Of a DNA stretch of 64,000 nucleotides, positions 17,075 through 25,996 are shown one piece after another. The stretch is from Paenibacillus illinoisensis NBRC 15959 (GTDB taxonomy: Bacteria; Bacillota; Bacilli; Paenibacillales; Paenibacillaceae). The position numbers and the translations under genes were made by a program. The notes beneath the pieces are model-generated. The model saw nothing but the letters and a program-made list of their open reading frames with translations, ran no database searches and had not been told where the DNA came from. The number at the start of each line of letters is the position of its first letter. Position 1 is the first letter of the stretch. The stretch spans positions 1 to 64,000 of the forward strand of contig NZ_BIME01000008.1 in NCBI RefSeq assembly GCF_004000925.1. Direction: 5' to 3'.

Positions 17075-17950
17075 TCATGCCCTCCCTTGTACGTTCAGCC
17101 GATATTGATGCGGAGTTGTACCGGTAACAGAACGGAATACTTTACAGAAGTAGGAAGGCGTGGACATGCCTACACGATGACCTATTTCAGGGACGCTGTA
17201 TGAATTGCGGGCAAGCAATACACAAGCATGACGAATACGGGTAGCTTGAGTATAGGCGACAATGGTCGTTCCTGTGGCCTTTTTGAATACATGAGACAGA
17301 TGATAAAGAGACATGTGCAGTTCTGCAGCGAGATCTTTGAGTTGAAAGGGTTCATGGTAATGTTCCTCAATCCACTTCATGATGGCTTCAGCGTGAGGAT
17401 GAAGGAGACTGTTGAAGGTTGGACGCACGGATTGGGAGAGGGCATGCTTGTCTTCTTCCCATATGTATTGAATCTGTACGAGCAGGTTCAGTAAAAAGAG
17501 CCGGGCAGCCTCCTCTTCTCCTTCTCCATGAAGTCCGTTGAGATGAATCTGCGCGAACTGTTCCATAAATTGCACCAGCATGGATGAAGAAGGAAGAATG
17601 AAAGGTGCAATAGGTGAAGGTTGTCCCAGAAACTCCTGTACAAATTGATGAGTAGCCGTAAAATACCGCCAGGTTTCCTTCAGCAAATCCAGATCAAACA
17701 TAAGTACACTACGGACAAAAGGATGATCATCCGTAACCTGAATCTGAACCTGATGCAGCTGAAAAGGACGGAAAATGATCAGTGTACCCGGTTTAAGAGG
17801 AAAAGCTTGGCCTTCCGTAATTAACTGACCATATCCATCATGAATGTAGGTCACTTCCATTTGGGAATGGGCATGAAATATTTCACGAAAAGTCGTGGTG
17901 GATGTACGTCGGCAAGCCAGATCGAATTGCTCATTGTCTAACATGGACAA
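17075..17950 (-). CDS. AraC-family regulator with cupin sensor domain
   Basis: 291 residues. An N-terminal AraC-binding cupin (FHAHSQMEVTYIHDGYGQL, then PGTLIIFRPFQLHQ) would bind a small ligand. A C-terminal AraC HTH covers about residues 190-290 (FQLKDLAAELHMSLYHLSHVF and YSVPEIGHRVGMSTPSYF). The start is probably the TTG at 17950 with GGGAGG 8 bases upstream; an ATG at 17944 is the alternative. It diverges from an oxidoreductase gene and most likely controls it in response to a sugar or polyol. Confidence 0.88.
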   Translation of the reverse strand: MSMLDNEQFDLACRRTSTTTFREIFHAHSQMEVTYIHDGYGQLITEGQAFPLKPGTLIIFRPFQLHQVQIQVTDDHPFVRSVLMFDLDLLKETWRYFTATHQFVQEFLGQPSPIAPFILPSSSMLVQFMEQFAQIHLNGLHGEGEEEAARLFLLNLLVQIQYIWEEDKHALSQSVRPTFNSLLHPHAEAIMKWIEEHYHEPFQLKDLAAELHMSLYHLSHVFKKATGTTIVAYTQATRIRHACVLLARNSYSVPEIGHRVGMSTPSYFCKVFRSVTGTTPHQYRLNVQGRA

Positions 17951-18008
17951 TGCCTATTCCTCCCTTACATGAGCACAAGATCCTTTTATTTTAACACAAG
18001 ATACACGC

Positions 18009-18022
18009 ATAAAAGCGCTTAA
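18009..18022 (+). promoter_or_regulatory. cre-like site between araC-type and oxidoreductase genes
   Basis: The segment around AAAAGCGCTTAA is symmetric (core AAGCGCTT, 18013-18020) and resembles a CcpA-binding cre, about 45 bases before the oxidoreductase start. The outer positions fit the consensus only in part. Confidence 0.4.
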
Positions 18023-18062
18023 TAATTGTGTATTGTGAAAGGAACAAAGGAGGTATGTTCAG

Positions 18063-19223
18063 ATGTTAAAAGTAGCGATTATTGGAGCTGGTGCAATTAG
18101 TGGAGCACATATCTCAGCCTATTTGGCCTTTCCCGATCGATGTCAGATTGTTGCTGTGGTTGATATGTACCCTGAAAAAGCACAGAAACGAATTAACGAA
18201 CATGGACTGAAGAAGGCACAGGCAGTAACGGATTATAAAGAATTGCTAAGCCAAAATATTGATGTGGTCTCTATCTGTACTCCGCCGTATACACATGCTC
18301 CCATTGCGTGTGACTTTTTGTATGCGGGTACCCATGTGCTGGTGGAAAAACCGATGGCTTCTTCCCTGGAAGAAGCGGACCAGATGCTGAAGGCAGCCGA
18401 ACAGAGCGGCAAACTTCTATCGGTCGTGGCACAGAATCGGTTCACTACACCGATGATGAAGCTTAAGGGTGTACTGGACAGTAAGCTCATGGGTCCGATT
18501 GTACATGTTCAGGTGGATTCATTCTGGTGGCGGGGTCATAACTATTATGATCTGTGGTGGCGTGGGACTTGGGAAAAAGAAGGAGGTGGCTGTACGCTTA
18601 ATCATGCTGTACATCATATTGATGCCATGCTCTGGATGATGGGTCCACCCGTGGAACTGCAGGCCATGATGGGCAACACGTCGCATGATAATGCGGAAGT
18701 GGAAGATGTGTCGATGGCAATGCTTCGATTCCGTGAAGGAGCACTAGGTATGATCACGAGTTCCGTCGTACATCACGGAGAAGAGCAGCAGTTAATTTTT
18801 CAAGGCAAAGAGGCCCGGGTATCTGCTCCGTGGAAAGTGGTTGCCTCAACGGCACGTAGTAATGGATTTCCGGAGCCAAATCCGGAGCTGGAACAGCAGA
18901 TACAGCAGAAGGCCGACGCATTGCAAGATGTCATTCACGTCGGTCACGCAGGTCAGGTCGAGAATGTGCTAAACGCCATCGAGATCGGATCACCGCTTCT
19001 GGTGGATGGACAGAGTGGGCGGAATACACTTGAACTGATTGTAGGTATATATAAGTCCGCGAGTACGGGGGAGAAAGTTACCTTTCCTCTGGAATCAGGC
19101 GATGCGTTCTACACACGTGAGGGTATAATGCAGCATGCGGTGCACTTTTACGAAAAGAAAACGGCAGTGGAGAACTTCGAGGATCTGAGCATTACGCTGG
19201 GAACCCAGTGGGAGTCAAAATAA
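18063..19223 (+). CDS. Gfo/Idh/MocA-family oxidoreductase
   Basis: 386 residues. The N-terminal Rossmann fold has IIGAGAISGAHI (residues 6-17) and the conserved HVLVEKPMA (Lys in the EKP motif). The C-terminal substrate domain includes GGGCTLNHAVHHIDAMLWMMG. The family uses NAD(P) to act on sugars, inositols or their derivatives; the substrate is unknown here. A very strong AAAGGAGG precedes the ATG. The divergent AraC regulator suggests induction by a sugar-like compound. No transporter or other catabolic gene is next to it. Confidence 0.88.
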   Translation: MLKVAIIGAGAISGAHISAYLAFPDRCQIVAVVDMYPEKAQKRINEHGLKKAQAVTDYKELLSQNIDVVSICTPPYTHAPIACDFLYAGTHVLVEKPMASSLEEADQMLKAAEQSGKLLSVVAQNRFTTPMMKLKGVLDSKLMGPIVHVQVDSFWWRGHNYYDLWWRGTWEKEGGGCTLNHAVHHIDAMLWMMGPPVELQAMMGNTSHDNAEVEDVSMAMLRFREGALGMITSSVVHHGEEQQLIFQGKEARVSAPWKVVASTARSNGFPEPNPELEQQIQQKADALQDVIHVGHAGQVENVLNAIEIGSPLLVDGQSGRNTLELIVGIYKSASTGEKVTFPLESGDAFYTREGIMQHAVHFYEKKTAVENFEDLSITLGTQWESK

Positions 19224-19241
19224 ATAAAGGAATGAATAGCA

Positions 19242-19288
19242 AAAAGATGCCAAGATCTCATAATAAAAGTGAGGCGGCATCTTTTTTG
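19242..19288 (+). terminator. Terminator of the oxidoreductase gene
   Basis: AAAAGATGCC pairs with GGCATCTTTT, with CTCA/TGAG pairing inside the loop, followed by T residues. Confidence 0.8.
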
Positions 19289-19562
19289 CTAGACCAGAAT
19301 CTCACGCATATATGTTATCAAACCTATCATATAAATGGACGATAATTTGAATACCTAGATCCCCTGGAACTATCCGATCCTCAATTTGGGGAATAAGCTA
19401 AATGACACTTCATGTAACTATTACAACATCTGCTGCACTTTTGTAGGAATTAATCCAAAATAATCCGTTTACCTGCCACGTTCCACTTACTCAAGGGAAA
19501 CGCTATTTGCGGAATCGAAAGGGAACGTTATTGAGTAGTTCCAGACATATTATATAATAGCA
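19289..19562. other. Non-coding stretch before the HxlR gene
   Basis: A+T-rich, with no supported open frame, RNA gene or repeat. It lies downstream of two convergent genes. Confidence 0.4.
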
Positions 19563-19883
19563 TTACAGCCACTTATCCGCCCATCGCTCCACCGCACTTA
19601 ATGCCCTTCCCAGCTCCGTCCCTTTGCGGGACAACATATATTCTGTCCGAACTGGTCGCTCTGTAACCACATGGCGCACGACCAGACCTTCTTCCTCCAG
19701 TTCTTTCATTCGTTCATTCAGTACGCGTTTGCTCAAGTCAGGGATATAAGCGTGAATTTCACTGAATCGTTTGGGCTCTTCCATCAACGCATGAATAATG
19801 AGGGCAACCCACTTCCGGCCAATGATCTGATAAGACTGTTCCACCTTTTCGCATATTTGCTTGGCATTCTCATCATCGCTCAT
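19563..19883 (-). CDS. HxlR-family winged-helix regulator
   Basis: 106 residues with the HxlR winged helix: residues 16-30 (YQIIGRKWVALIIHALM), then LSKRVLNERMKELEEEGLVVR and the wing ending VRTEYMLSRKG. The conserved N-terminal Cys (ICEKVEQ, Cys11) is in the position used by redox-sensing HxlR proteins such as HypR/YodB. GGAGTACAATT precedes the ATG. No partner gene diverges from it, so the target is unknown; autoregulation or control of doxX is possible but unproven. Confidence 0.85.
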   Translation of the reverse strand: MSDDENAKQICEKVEQSYQIIGRKWVALIIHALMEEPKRFSEIHAYIPDLSKRVLNERMKELEEEGLVVRHVVTERPVRTEYMLSRKGTELGRALSAVERWADKWL

Positions 19884-19912
19884 AATTGTACTCCTTTGAA
19901 TTAGTTATGCTT

Positions 19913-19939
19913 ATTATAGCACTAGTATACTTATTGTAA
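19913..19939 (-). promoter_or_regulatory. Candidate promoter of the HxlR gene
   Basis: On the minus strand TTACAA (19939-19934), 15 bases, TATAAT (19918-19913). The spacer holds AGTATACT, a palindrome that could be an HxlR operator. The short spacing weakens the call. Confidence 0.35.
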
Positions 19940-20001
19940 CCTGGATGTCTAGAAGCGTTATGTATAAAATATCACATACCAATTGTTTATAATCTTACCA
20001 C

Positions 20002-20015
20002 ATAAAGCGTTAACA
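20002..20015 (+). promoter_or_regulatory. cre-like site upstream of the zwf-gnd operon
   Basis: ATAAAGCGTTAACA matches the cre consensus at 12 of 14 positions as read by eye. It lies 50 bases upstream of the -35 element of the next promoter. Confidence 0.35.
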
Positions 20016-20030
20016 ATAAATAAAAACCCT

Positions 20031-20048
20031 GTAAACACTGGTGTTCAC
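20031..20048 (+). promoter_or_regulatory. Operator-like inverted repeat upstream of zwf copy 2
   Basis: GTAAACACTGGTGTTCAC is an inverted repeat with half sites GTNAACAC and GTGTTNAC around a 2-base centre. It ends 16 bases before the -35 box of the zwf promoter, a position suited to an activator or repressor. The protein that binds it is unknown. Confidence 0.5.
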
Positions 20049-20064
20049 ACGTTAGACATGATTG

Positions 20065-20093
20065 TTGACGAATTGTGACGACAGGTGTAATAT
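20065..20093 (+). promoter_or_regulatory. Promoter of the zwf-gnd-transaldolase operon
   Basis: TTGACG (20065-20070), a 17-base spacer and TAATAT (20088-20093). It is the best sigma-A promoter in the region. Confidence 0.7.
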
Positions 20094-20299
20094 GGGTAAC
20101 GTTAATTCAAATGGTTACAATTTATAACCTTGGTTTAAGGTTGTGGAGAGAAGGAATGTTCCATGGTTAAATTCGGGTATGTTATATAAACGGAGGCAAG
20201 GCGGGTCACGCACCCACTTATTCCGTCTTTTGTCATGCTTGGATTTGAACATTTTGCACCATCATATACTATACTGCACAGATCACAGGAGGCACTCCA
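20094..20299 (+). other. Long 5' leader of zwf copy 2
   Basis: About 195 bases from the predicted transcription start to the start codon. It contains the small hairpin AACCTT/AAGGTT and a GGGTCACGCACCCA-type hairpin. No known riboswitch was recognised. Confidence 0.35.
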
Positions 20300-21754
20300 A
20301 TGGACGCAATGACATTTGTCCTGTTCGGGGCAACAGGCGATTTAGCCAAACGCAAGATTTACCCTGCATTATATAACTTGTACATTGATCAAAAAATGCC
20401 AAAATCCTTCTCCGTTATCGGTCTTGGACGGCGTGAATTGTCGGATGCTGACTTCCAGGCGAATGTCGAAAAGTCACTGCATGAATTCTCACGGCAAACG
20501 CCTGAAGAAGAATCCCAGGTACGTGATTTCATTGGAGCTTTCCGTTATTGCTCCCTGAATAATACGAAGCTTGAGGATTACACAAAATTGTTGAAAATCG
20601 TCGAGCAGCGTGAACAGGAACTGAGCATTCCGGAAAATCGCATGTTCTACATGTCAGTTGCACCAGAATTCTTTGAGCCAATCGCACTGAATATTCAGGA
20701 AAGCGGCCTGGGTAACACCAAAGGCTGGAAGAAGCTAATTATTGAAAAACCATTCGGACACGATCTGCAATCTGCACGTGAACTGAATGAGAAACTCAGC
20801 AATACCTTTGCAGAGGAAGAAATTTATCGCATTGACCATTTCCTGGGCAAACCGATGGTTCAAAATATTGAAACTCTGACGTATGCGAACCCGGTCATTC
20901 AGGCATTGTGGTCCAACCGTTACATTGCCAATGTGCAAATCACAGCTAGTGAAACGGTTGGTGTTGAAGAACGTGCTGCGTATTACGACCAAAGTGGTGC
21001 CGTTCGCGACATGTTCCAGAACCATATGCTTCAATTGCTGATGATGATTGCCCTGCATTTGCCAAAACGCTGCACACCGCAAGAAATTCAGTTTAAAAAG
21101 CAAAAGATTGCTGAAGCACTTCGACCACTGACCAAAGAAAACATCGCTTCTGAAGTGATTCGTGCTCAATACGGCGCAGGCGAGCTGCAAGGGAAATCCG
21201 TTGTCGGCTATCTGGACGAGCCTGGTATCCCGGCTGGTTCCCAGAACGATACGTATGTTGCGGCGAGATTGTGGATCGATGATCCATTCTGGAGCGAGGT
21301 TCCCTTCTACATTCGTACAGGTAAACGCCTGGCTGAGAAATCCACACGCATCGTAGTTGAGTTTAAGGCGCCGCTTAAAACAGGTCATGAATCCGAAAAT
21401 ACGACCGAGCCTAACCTGCTGACGATTGAAATTGGTCCAGGGGAAAGCATCTCGCTTCAATTGAATGCGAAGAACCCATTGAACCATGGTGAAGTGGAGC
21501 CAATCAACATGACATTTGCTTCAGGCAAACGCAATATTCCGGAAGCTTACGAAAACCTGATCTTTGACGCTATGCGCGGAGATTCCACTTTCTTCGCTCA
21601 CTGGAACGAAGTGGAGCTGGCATGGCAGTGGGTACAGCCGATTCTGGAAGCCTTCCAAGATGGCAGTGTACCGCTGGATACGTACAGCGCAGGATCGCAA
21701 GGACCTGAGTCCGCAGATCGTTTGATTGCAGAGAATGGCTACCGTTGGTGGTAA
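20300..21754 (+). CDS. zwf: Glucose-6-phosphate 1-dehydrogenase, copy 2
   Basis: 484 residues, the usual length. GATGDLAKRK at residues 11-20 binds NADP, and RIDHFLGKP lies around His180. It shares motifs and overall layout with the protein at 10400 but differs throughout, so the duplication is old. CACAGGAGG precedes the ATG. The gene heads a transcription unit with 6-phosphogluconate dehydrogenase and a transaldolase-type aldolase, and is probably the main pathway enzyme. A hairpin after the stop (21801-21823) may reduce read-through into gnd. Confidence 0.95.
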   Translation: MDAMTFVLFGATGDLAKRKIYPALYNLYIDQKMPKSFSVIGLGRRELSDADFQANVEKSLHEFSRQTPEEESQVRDFIGAFRYCSLNNTKLEDYTKLLKIVEQREQELSIPENRMFYMSVAPEFFEPIALNIQESGLGNTKGWKKLIIEKPFGHDLQSARELNEKLSNTFAEEEIYRIDHFLGKPMVQNIETLTYANPVIQALWSNRYIANVQITASETVGVEERAAYYDQSGAVRDMFQNHMLQLLMMIALHLPKRCTPQEIQFKKQKIAEALRPLTKENIASEVIRAQYGAGELQGKSVVGYLDEPGIPAGSQNDTYVAARLWIDDPFWSEVPFYIRTGKRLAEKSTRIVVEFKAPLKTGHESENTTEPNLLTIEIGPGESISLQLNAKNPLNHGEVEPINMTFASGKRNIPEAYENLIFDAMRGDSTFFAHWNEVELAWQWVQPILEAFQDGSVPLDTYSAGSQGPESADRLIAENGYRWW

Positions 21755-21800
21755 GCACATCTAAGGCTAACTTAATTTACCGTTCCAATTTTGCATAAGT

Positions 21801-21831
21801 CCTTCCGGTAAATGGCCGGAAGGCCGTAAAA
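21801..21831 (+). terminator. Stem-loop between zwf and gnd
   Basis: CCTTCCGG pairs with CCGGAAGG, followed by CCGTAAAAATTTTT. The delayed T-run suggests partial termination or mRNA processing between the two genes. Confidence 0.45.
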
Positions 21832-21880
21832 ATTTTTGATATAGATAAACTTATAATTGTTCATAACAGGAGGATTTATT

Positions 21881-22774
21881 ATGAAACTTGGACTTATTGG
21901 ATTGGGCAAAATGGGATTGAACCTGGGCAGAAACCTGATTGACCACAAACATGAAGTGGTTGCTTTTGACTTGAACGCTGAAGCTGTTAACGAAATGAAA
22001 GAATACGGAGCACAAGGCGTTTCTTCTTATAAAGAAATGGTTGAGTCTCTGGAATCTCCACGTGTGCTGTGGATCATGGTTCCTCACAATGTGGTTGATG
22101 CTGTACTGGCTGAAGTAAGCCCGCTGCTCTCCAAAGGCGACATCATTATCGAAGCAGGTAACTCCCACTACAAAGAGTCGATCCGTCGTTACGAGGAATT
22201 GAAACCATCCGGTATCCACTACATGGATGCAGGTACTTCCGGTGGTATGGAAGGCGCACGTAACGGTGCTTGTTACATGATCGGTGGAGACCCTGAAGCT
22301 TGGGCAATCGTTGAGCCGGCATTCAAAGACACTGCAGTAGAGAACGGTTATCTGTATGCAGGTAAAGCAGGTAGCGGTCACTTCCTCAAAATGGTGCACA
22401 ACGGTATTGAGTACGGTATGATGGCATCCATCGGTGAAGGTTTTGACGTACTTGAGAAAAGCGACTTCGACTTCGACTTCGAAAAAGTGGCTCGCGTATG
22501 GAACAACGGTTCCGTTATTCGTTCTTGGCTGATGGAGCTGACTGAGCGTGCATTCTCCAAAGATGCGAATCTCGATGAAATCAAAGGTGTAATGCACTCT
22601 TCCGGTGAAGGACGCTGGACTGTGGAAACAGCATTTGACCTGCAAACCGCTACACCAGTTATCGCATTGTCCTTGCTGATGCGTTATCGTTCCCTGGAGA
22701 CAGATACATTCACAGGTAAAGTGGTAGCAGCACTGCGTAACGAATTTGGCGGCCACGCTGTAGAAAAAAATTAA
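21881..22774 (+). CDS. gnd: 6-phosphogluconate dehydrogenase, decarboxylating (short YqeC type)
   Basis: 297 residues, the short form of the family (the classic enzyme has about 470). It converts 6-phosphogluconate to ribulose 5-phosphate and CO2 with reduction of NAD(P). The N-terminal fingerprint is GLIGLGKMGLNLGRNL, and the substrate loop is DAGTSGGMEGARNG near residues 117-130. The conserved KMVHNGIEYGMM carries the catalytic Lys. The ATG at 21881 follows ACAGGAGG. YqeC-type enzymes prefer NAD, so this branch may yield NADH. Confidence 0.93.
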   Translation: MKLGLIGLGKMGLNLGRNLIDHKHEVVAFDLNAEAVNEMKEYGAQGVSSYKEMVESLESPRVLWIMVPHNVVDAVLAEVSPLLSKGDIIIEAGNSHYKESIRRYEELKPSGIHYMDAGTSGGMEGARNGACYMIGGDPEAWAIVEPAFKDTAVENGYLYAGKAGSGHFLKMVHNGIEYGMMASIGEGFDVLEKSDFDFDFEKVARVWNNGSVIRSWLMELTERAFSKDANLDEIKGVMHSSGEGRWTVETAFDLQTATPVIALSLLMRYRSLETDTFTGKVVAALRNEFGGHAVEKN

Positions 22775-22860
22775 GTTAATATATAACTGTTAACATATAA
22801 GGTTATTCGGGTAATGAATATCATCGTGTTTATAAATTCATCAAGTGGAGGGAACATATC

Positions 22861-23505
22861 ATGAAATTTTTCTTGGATACAGGGAATGTTGAGGAAATCA
22901 AACGGATTGAACGTCTTGGTCTGGTGGATGGAGTCACGACCAACCCGTCTTTGATTGCCAAAGAAGGCCGAGTATTTAAAGAAGTGATTCAGGAGATCTG
23001 TGGCGTTGTCAAAGGCCCAGTCAGTGCTGAAGTCATCGGTCTCAAAGCCGAAGATATGTTGAAGGAAGCTTATGAAATTGCTGAATGGGCACCGAATGTA
23101 GTCATTAAACTACCGATGACCGAAGATGGGCTGTATGCTTGTCATGAGCTTACGCAAAAAGGAATTAAAACCAATGTAACGCTGATCTTCTCGGCAGCAC
23201 AAGGCCTGATGGCGGCAAAAGCAGGAGCGACTTACATCAGCCCGTTCGTTGGCCGTCTGGATGATATTGCGGTGGATGGCATGAAGCTGATTCGTGACCT
23301 ACGCCTTATCCTGGATACGTACGATATGCCGTCCGAGATCATTGCAGCAAGCATCCGCAATATCAAACATGTTGAAGATGCCGCCCTTTCCGGTGCGCAC
23401 ATTGCGACGATTCCTGGATCGCTCCTGCCGACATTGTGGAAACATCCGCTGACAGACAGTGGCATCGAGCGCTTCCTGAAGGACTGGGAGACTGTTCCTA
23501 AATAA
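22861..23505 (+). CDS. Transaldolase / fructose-6-phosphate aldolase-like protein
   Basis: 214 residues, the short TalC/MipB type. It starts MKFFLDTGNVEEIKRI, has VDGVTTNPSLIAKEG and the Schiff-base lysine in VVIKLPMT (about residue 83). The family holds both transaldolases, which link the pentose phosphate pathway and glycolysis, and fructose-6-phosphate aldolases. Position after zwf and gnd favours a transaldolase role. AGTGGAGGG precedes the ATG. Confidence 0.92.
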   Translation: MKFFLDTGNVEEIKRIERLGLVDGVTTNPSLIAKEGRVFKEVIQEICGVVKGPVSAEVIGLKAEDMLKEAYEIAEWAPNVVIKLPMTEDGLYACHELTQKGIKTNVTLIFSAAQGLMAAKAGATYISPFVGRLDDIAVDGMKLIRDLRLILDTYDMPSEIIAASIRNIKHVEDAALSGAHIATIPGSLLPTLWKHPLTDSGIERFLKDWETVPK

Positions 23506-23554
23506 TGTTGCGAAAGACTTATACTTTGTTATGAAGCATAGCATAAATGGATCG

Positions 23555-23597
23555 AAGCCTTCACCTTGCAGAGCAATCTGCAGGTGAGGGCTTTTTT
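23555..23597 (+). terminator. Terminator of the zwf-gnd-transaldolase operon
   Basis: AGCCTTCACCTTGCAG pairs with CTGCAGGTGAGGGCT around a 6-base loop, followed by seven T residues. Confidence 0.9.
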
Positions 23598-23762
23598 TAT
23601 TATGATGAAAAAAGAATAGCTAAGCCACTCTGAGCGAACCGCCAATTTAATAAACGGATGTTGTTGCCGTCACATGGGTGCTGTCCTTCTTTTTCGGGAC
23701 AACGGTGCATAAGGATAACATATAACCCTAGAGCTCATCCCGCAGGGAGAGGGGGACACCCG

Positions 23763-24638
23763 ATGATGAGAAAAAGATGGCGGAGCCGAAGACGACGGAA
23801 GCCGCCAAGCGGCAAACGCAAGATGTGGCTGATTATTTTACTGGTAGCGGTATTTTGCCTGATGCAGGGCTTTGCGTATGTGGATAAAAAAATGAAGCCT
23901 CCAATTATGCATTTGGCCAAAATACGGGTGAAGCAGATTGCTACGGAAGCGATCAACAAGGCCATAACGGCCCAGGTGGCGGAAGGCAAATCGACCGAAG
24001 GGCTGATTGACTGGAAAACCGATACTGCCGGTAAAGTGTCCGGTTTCATGCTGAACTATGATGAGCATATGCGCATTACCGCAAGTACGATGAATATTGT
24101 GCAGTCTACGTTACAAAATGTGCATATGTTAAAAGAAAAAATCCCCCTTGGTCAGGCTCTGGGGAGCCCGGTTCTGGCATCCTTTGGCCCGAATATTCCC
24201 GTTCGTATCGAGCCACAGGGGGCTGTGAAGGTTGATCTGAACACCAGGCAGCAGAATGCCGGAATCAACATGATCCTGGTAGAGGTGTACATTCATATCA
24301 TTGCCGAAGTGGCCGTGGTGGTTCCCTTTGATATGGAGCCAGAGACGGTAGATACCGAAATACCGATATCCTACCTTCTCGTGGTCGGGGATGTGCCCAT
24401 GTATTACTACGATAATCAGGGCAAGCCGGTAGGCAGTAACGGCAGCAGTGCACCATCTATCGCACTACCATCAGGCCAGCCTGGCGTTTCCGGCGGTACT
24501 GGGGTGACACCGAACCCTTCCGGTCAGAATCAGCAGCAGACACCAGGCGGTCATATGCAGGGAGATGAGCTGGAGCTTGAGCCTGATCTTACAGAAGAAA
24601 ATGGTGGACTGCCGCTTGATACAGACGTGAATCATTGA
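23763..24638 (+). CDS. yunB: Sporulation protein YunB
   Basis: 291 residues. A very basic N-terminus (MMRKRWRSRRRRK) precedes one membrane helix (about residues 21-37). The conserved YunB domain follows (HLAKIRVKQIATEAINKAI, then KVSGFMLNYDE). A Gly/Pro/Gln-rich acidic tail of about 60 residues extends beyond the Bacillus protein (about 250 residues). YunB is needed for normal sporulation and is made in the mother cell. The ATG at 23763 is preceded by GGGAGAGGGGG. It converges on lytH, as these neighbours do in related genomes. Confidence 0.88.
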   Translation: MMRKRWRSRRRRKPPSGKRKMWLIILLVAVFCLMQGFAYVDKKMKPPIMHLAKIRVKQIATEAINKAITAQVAEGKSTEGLIDWKTDTAGKVSGFMLNYDEHMRITASTMNIVQSTLQNVHMLKEKIPLGQALGSPVLASFGPNIPVRIEPQGAVKVDLNTRQQNAGINMILVEVYIHIIAEVAVVVPFDMEPETVDTEIPISYLLVVGDVPMYYYDNQGKPVGSNGSSAPSIALPSGQPGVSGGTGVTPNPSGQNQQQTPGGHMQGDELELEPDLTEENGGLPLDTDVNH

Positions 24639-24682
24639 ATTGATTTGAATTGAATTAAACTAAAGAGGTTCAACCAACAAAA

Positions 24683-24718
24683 AAACGGGATCCTCTCCTA
24701 AGAGGTCCCGTTTCTTTA
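24683..24718. terminator. Bidirectional terminator between yunB and lytH
   Basis: AACGGGATCCTCT pairs with AGAGGTCCCGTTT around CCTA. T-rich sequence follows on both strands. Confidence 0.85.
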
Positions 24719-25792
24719 TTTGCTTTTCGCCTTGGCCTTCTTCTGCTCACGTTCTTCCCGTTCCCAATGCTTCAAAAGCGGATAAGGGTCAAACGACCAT
24801 TCCGTCAGTCCGGTATCCCGGTAGATGCCGTAATGCAAATGGGGAGGGAATTTCCCCTGGGTACCTGGTTTGCCATAGCCGGAGCTGCCTACCCAGCCCA
24901 CGACTTGACCGGGGGTAACGACCTCGCCAATATGGGCATTCTTATCAAAACCGGATAGATGGGCGTAATAGTGATAGTGGTTGTTCAAATCACGGATCCC
25001 AATCCGCCAGCCACCAAAGGGATTCCAGCCCTTAATCTCCACGACACCGTAACAGGTGCTGCGCACGGGAAGTCCGTGGGGAGCGAAAATGTCTGTTCCC
25101 TCATGGATACGATAACCACCCCAGCTGCGTTTGGTCCCCCATGTGCTGCGATAGGAATAATTTGTGCCGAGCGGAACAGGAAACGCATGGGTAAACAAAT
25201 CGATACTGTCAAAATGCTCGTATAATTTCGCAAACTGCTGAATGCGCTGAACAGCCCGGGTATTATGATAATACTCCCACAGGGCAATGCTGAAGTCCTC
25301 CTGACGGGCCCCGAATCCCTGGATAACGTTCGCCATACTGTACAGCACATCCAAGTCGTTGTTGGCATCCGCCAGTCCATCTCCCGATCCATCACGGCCG
25401 TATCCATTAAAAAAAACGATGGAGCCCGGCTGTTGATCCGTCTCATCCGGGTTAAGCCAGCCTCTCCAGGCGGGAGATGTCATGAAAATCCCAGTCAGTC
25501 GCTCCTGGTGCTTACGGTCTTTGGGATGAGCACGTGTCAGAGTTCGTTCATATTGGTCGATGGCTGCGAGTCTGAACCACGGGATGCCGGTTATTTGTTC
25601 AATGCTCTCATATAAACTTCGGCGTGCTTTTAAAATCTCCGCTGGTTTCATTTCGGAAAGTTCGGTTTTGGATGGCGCAGCAGAGGATTCACCATAAACA
25701 TCAACAGGCAAGAATGGGAGAAGCAATGTGCCTGCAAGTAGGGTTTTAATCCAAAAAGAGTGAGTGAGGTGCATTTTGTTGCGATTTTGCAC
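24716..25792 (-). CDS. lytH: M23 peptidase, LytH-like
   Basis: 358 residues with a signal peptide (residues 7-31, KTLLAGTLLLPFLPVDVYG) and a C-terminal LytM/M23 zinc peptidase domain: the first metal site is HEGTDIFAP and the second is PPHLHYGIY. In Bacillus, LytH cleaves L-Ala-D-Glu in spore cortex precursors late in sporulation and lies next to yunB and lipA. Both neighbours are present here. The probable start is the GTG at 25792 after GGGGG; an ATG at 25774 is possible. The long N-terminal helical region is a usual part of this subfamily. Confidence 0.85.
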   Translation of the reverse strand: MQNRNKMHLTHSFWIKTLLAGTLLLPFLPVDVYGESSAAPSKTELSEMKPAEILKARRSLYESIEQITGIPWFRLAAIDQYERTLTRAHPKDRKHQERLTGIFMTSPAWRGWLNPDETDQQPGSIVFFNGYGRDGSGDGLADANNDLDVLYSMANVIQGFGARQEDFSIALWEYYHNTRAVQRIQQFAKLYEHFDSIDLFTHAFPVPLGTNYSYRSTWGTKRSWGGYRIHEGTDIFAPHGLPVRSTCYGVVEIKGWNPFGGWRIGIRDLNNHYHYYAHLSGFDKNAHIGEVVTPGQVVGWVGSSGYGKPGTQGKFPPHLHYGIYRDTGLTEWSFDPYPLLKHWEREEREQKKAKAKSK

Positions 25793-25996
25793 AGGGAAGC
25801 AGCCCCCTTTCCATTGAGATGATGCACAGGCGTGCCCGGTGAACCAAGCTATAACCTAGCGTTCTTCAAAAGTCCTTATTTTATCCGTGTAAGGGTGGAT
25901 TGCACAAGATGTGACAAATGGGGGTTTTTCCAACGCTTTCATGGTATAATATGTTCCGAGCAACAGCCTAACTTCATTAGAAAGAGGGTTTACGCA

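Noticed and set aside
21851..22756. 301-codon minus-strand frame opposite gnd
   Set aside because: It mirrors codon bias of gnd; the product is rich in His, Phe and Cys without domain structure.
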